This document shows positions 6,439 to 8,588 of a stretch of 8,588 bases of DNA, one piece after another. Both the position numbers and the translations under genes were made by a program. The stretch lies in assembly GCA_003523545.1 (NCBI GenBank), contig DQAM01000434.1, positions 1-8,588 of the forward strand. Reading direction: 5' to 3'. The stretch's first letter is position 1. Each line of letters opens with the position of its first letter. The notes below the pieces were generated by a model, which did not search any database, was not told the DNA's origin, and was given only the letters and a program-made list of their open reading frames with translations. The stretch comes from Dysgonomonas sp. Its GTDB lineage: Bacteria > Bacteroidota > Bacteroidia > Bacteroidales > Dysgonomonadaceae.

Positions 6439-8586
6439 ATGAAACCAGATTTTAAAAATATAGATATCAAAAATGCAGGATTTGCTCAAACAGATGCTGC
6501 AAAATGGATTGCCGAAAATGATATTAAGGCAGACTGGATGACCCCTGAGCTTATCGCGGTAAAATCCGTTTACACAAAAGAAGATTTGGAAGGAATGGAG
6601 CATCTGAATTATGCTTCTGGATTACCTCCTTTCCTTCGCGGACCATATTCGGGCATGTATGCTATGCGTCCCTGGACTATCCGTCAGTATGCAGGATTCT
6701 CTACTGCTGCGGAGTCTAACGCATTCTACCGCCGTAACCTTGCATCAGGACAAAAAGGCCTTTCCGTTGCATTCGATTTAGCTACCCACCGTGGATACGA
6801 TGCCGACCACCCTCGTGTAGTAGGCGACGTTGGTAAAGCGGGTGTATCTATCTGTTCGGTTGAAGACATGAAAGTGTTGTTCGATGGTATTCCATTGAAT
6901 CAGATGTCCGTGTCTATGACTATGAACGGTGCTGTACTTCCTGTACTTGCATTTTATATCAATGCAGGTTTAGAACAGGGTGCTAAGCTTGAAGAAATGG
7001 CCGGTACCATCCAAAATGATATTTTGAAAGAATTCATGGTGCGTAACACATATATCTATCCACCGGAATTTTCAATGAAGATTATCGCTGATATTTTCGA
7101 ATATACATCTCAGAAGATGCCTAAATTCAACTCTATCTCTATCTCGGGTTACCATATGCAGGAAGCAGGTGCAACAGCCGATATTGAGTTGGCTTATACG
7201 CTTGCCGACGGTATGGAATATCTGAAAGCAGGTATCGACGCAGGTATCGATGTAGATGCATTTGCTCCACGTCTGTCGTTTTTCTGGGCAATCGGTATGA
7301 ATCACTTCATGGAAATTGCCAAAATGCGTGCCGGACGTCTTTTATGGGCGAAAATCGTAAAAAGTTTCGGTGCTAAAAATCCGAAATCATTAGCGCTTCG
7401 TACTCACTCCCAGACTTCGGGATGGTCATTGACAGAGCAAGACCCATTCAATAACGTAGGACGTACCTGTATAGAAGCGATGGCTTCTGCACTTGGACAC
7501 ACTCAATCACTCCACACCAATGCTTTGGACGAAGCGATTGCACTTCCTACCGATTTCTCTGCACGTATTGCGCGTAATACTCAGATATACATTCAGGAGG
7601 AAACTCAGATTACAAAAGAAATCGACCCTTGGGCAGGTTCTTATTATGTGGAAACACTAACTAACGAACTGGTTCACAAAGCATGGGAGCACATTCAGGA
7701 AGTACAAAAACTGGGCGGTATGGCGAAAGCTATCGAAACAGGTCTTCCAAAGATGCGTATCGAAGAAGCTGCTGCACGTACTCAGGCTAAAATCGACTCG
7801 GGAACTCAGACTATCATCGGTATCAACAAATACCGTTTAGAAAAAGAAGACCCAATCGATATCCTCGATGTGGACAATACAGAAGTTCGCCGTCAGCAAA
7901 TCGAACGCTTGAACGAACTGAAAGCTAACCGTGACAACGAAGCTGTAAAGAAAGCACTGGATGCTATTACAGAATGTGTTAAAACGAAGAAAGGTAATTT
8001 ACTCGAACTTGCGGTGGAAGCGGCTCGCGTTCGTGCTACTCTTGGTGAAATATCAGATGCCTGCGAAGTAGTTGTAGGCCGTTATAAAGCAGTAATCAGA
8101 ACAATATCAGGCGTGTATTCATCAGAAACTAAAAAAGACCCGACATTCCAGAAAGCAAAAGAGCTTGTGGAAGAATTTGCAAAGAAAGAAGGTCGTCAAC
8201 CCCGTATTATGATTGCGAAAATGGGTCAGGACGGACACGACCGTGGTGCTAAAGTAGTTGCTACAGGATATGCAGACTGCGGATTCGACGTAGATATGGG
8301 ACCATTGTTCCAGACTCCGGAAGAAGCTGCTCGTCAGGCTGTAGAAAACGATGTTAACGTTCTGGGAGTATCTTCTCTTGCGGCAGGTCATAAGACTCTT
8401 ATACCTCAGGTAATGGAAGAGTTGAAGAAACTTGGACGTGAAGATATTATCGTGATTGCCGGAGGAGTTATTCCTGCACAGGATTATGACTTCCTGTACA
8501 AAGCGGGAGTTGCTGCCATCTTCGGACCCGGTTCTCCGGTTACTAAGGCTGCCGTGCAAATCATGGAAATATTGTTAGCTGAATAA
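6439..8586 (+). CDS. mutB: Methylmalonyl-CoA mutase, large (alpha, catalytic) subunit
   Basis: This 715-residue protein is the catalytic subunit that binds adenosylcobalamin and carries out the radical carbon-skeleton rearrangement between succinyl-CoA and (R)-methylmalonyl-CoA. In Bacteroidales this serves fermentation of succinate to propionate, in the cytoplasm. The substrate TIM barrel (about 45-400) has [10 protein letters not shown] (77-86), whose Y84 corresponds to the active-site tyrosine of the Propionibacterium enzyme. R202, and H239 in ISGYHM, match its CoA- and substrate-contacting arginine and histidine. The C-terminal B12 domain (about 588-715) has the base-off/His-on signature D598-x-H600-x-x-G603 (DGHDRG), SSL at 645-647 and GG at 675-676. 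Length is typical and the gene is complete, with its stop two bases from the window edge. The ATG at 6439 follows an A-rich stretch without a Shine-Dalgarno sequence. It is 199 bases after mutA, with a repeat element between them, and is probably co-transcribed. Confidence 0.97.
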   Translation: MKPDFKNIDIKNAGFAQTDAAKWIAENDIKADWMTPELIAVKSVYTKEDLEGMEHLNYASGLPPFLRGPYSGMYAMRPWTIRQYAGFSTAAESNAFYRRNLASGQKGLSVAFDLATHRGYDADHPRVVGDVGKAGVSICSVEDMKVLFDGIPLNQMSVSMTMNGAVLPVLAFYINAGLEQGAKLEEMAGTIQNDILKEFMVRNTYIYPPEFSMKIIADIFEYTSQKMPKFNSISISGYHMQEAGATADIELAYTLADGMEYLKAGIDAGIDVDAFAPRLSFFWAIGMNHFMEIAKMRAGRLLWAKIVKSFGAKNPKSLALRTHSQTSGWSLTEQDPFNNVGRTCIEAMASALGHTQSLHTNALDEAIALPTDFSARIARNTQIYIQEETQITKEIDPWAGSYYVETLTNELVHKAWEHIQEVQKLGGMAKAIETGLPKMRIEEAAARTQAKIDSGTQTIIGINKYRLEKEDPIDILDVDNTEVRRQQIERLNELKANRDNEAVKKALDAITECVKTKKGNLLELAVEAARVRATLGEISDACEVVVGRYKAVIRTISGVYSSETKKDPTFQKAKELVEEFAKKEGRQPRIMIAKMGQDGHDRGAKVVATGYADCGFDVDMGPLFQTPEEAARQAVENDVNVLGVSSLAAGHKTLIPQVMEELKKLGREDIIVIAGGVIPAQDYDFLYKAGVAAIFGPGSPVTKAAVQIMEILLAE

Positions 8587-8588
8587 AT

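Noticed and set aside
8122..8559. A 145-codon open frame on the minus strand inside mutB
   Set aside because: It lies wholly antisense to the conserved B12-binding domain of MutB, and its translation is rich in Ser/Cys/Phe with no recognisable domain. It is a shadow of the real coding strand.

Overview
The window looks like chromosomal DNA of a member of the phylum Bacteroidota, most plausibly order Bacteroidales. The genus is not determined; a Dysgonomonas/Porphyromonadaceae-like origin is only a guess. Three things point this way: AT-rich spacers, starts without strong Shine-Dalgarno sequences, and promoter-like TAnnTTTG (-7) boxes typical of this phylum upstream of three genes. A two-subunit methylmalonyl-CoA mutase (mutA-mutB) also fits. 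No CRISPR array, tRNA, rRNA, transposase or phage gene was seen.

Layout, left to right. (1) Positions 1-1065 are the right end of a surface-polysaccharide region. It holds the last codons of one family 2 glycosyltransferase and a complete second one whose C-terminus is clearly related, so the two are probably tandem paralogues. (2) Positions 1125-2987 encode an exported protein that joins two unrelated metal-dependent hydrolases: an endonuclease/exonuclease/phosphatase (EEP) domain and a calcineurin-like phosphoesterase, with a fibronectin/purple-acid-phosphatase-like domain between them. (3) A strong hairpin at about 3009-3038 separates this gene from a convergent minus-strand gene, an RluF-type 23S rRNA pseudouridine synthase with a long basic tail (3064-4047). 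(4) A divergent spacer (4048-4343) carries promoter boxes for both directions. (5) mutA (4344-6239) and mutB (6439-8586) encode the two subunits of adenosylcobalamin-dependent methylmalonyl-CoA mutase. This enzyme interconverts succinyl-CoA and methylmalonyl-CoA and in Bacteroidales serves the succinate-to-propionate route. mutB ends two bases before the window does.

Most of the window is conserved housekeeping and surface-assembly content, and no clear new multi-gene system is visible. The points most worth a second look are: the 199-base mutA-mutB spacer, which is filled by a nested inverted-repeat structure resembling a small dispersed element; two cysteine-rich segments in the catalytically inactive MutA subunit; the double-hydrolase fusion protein; and the tandem glycosyltransferases.
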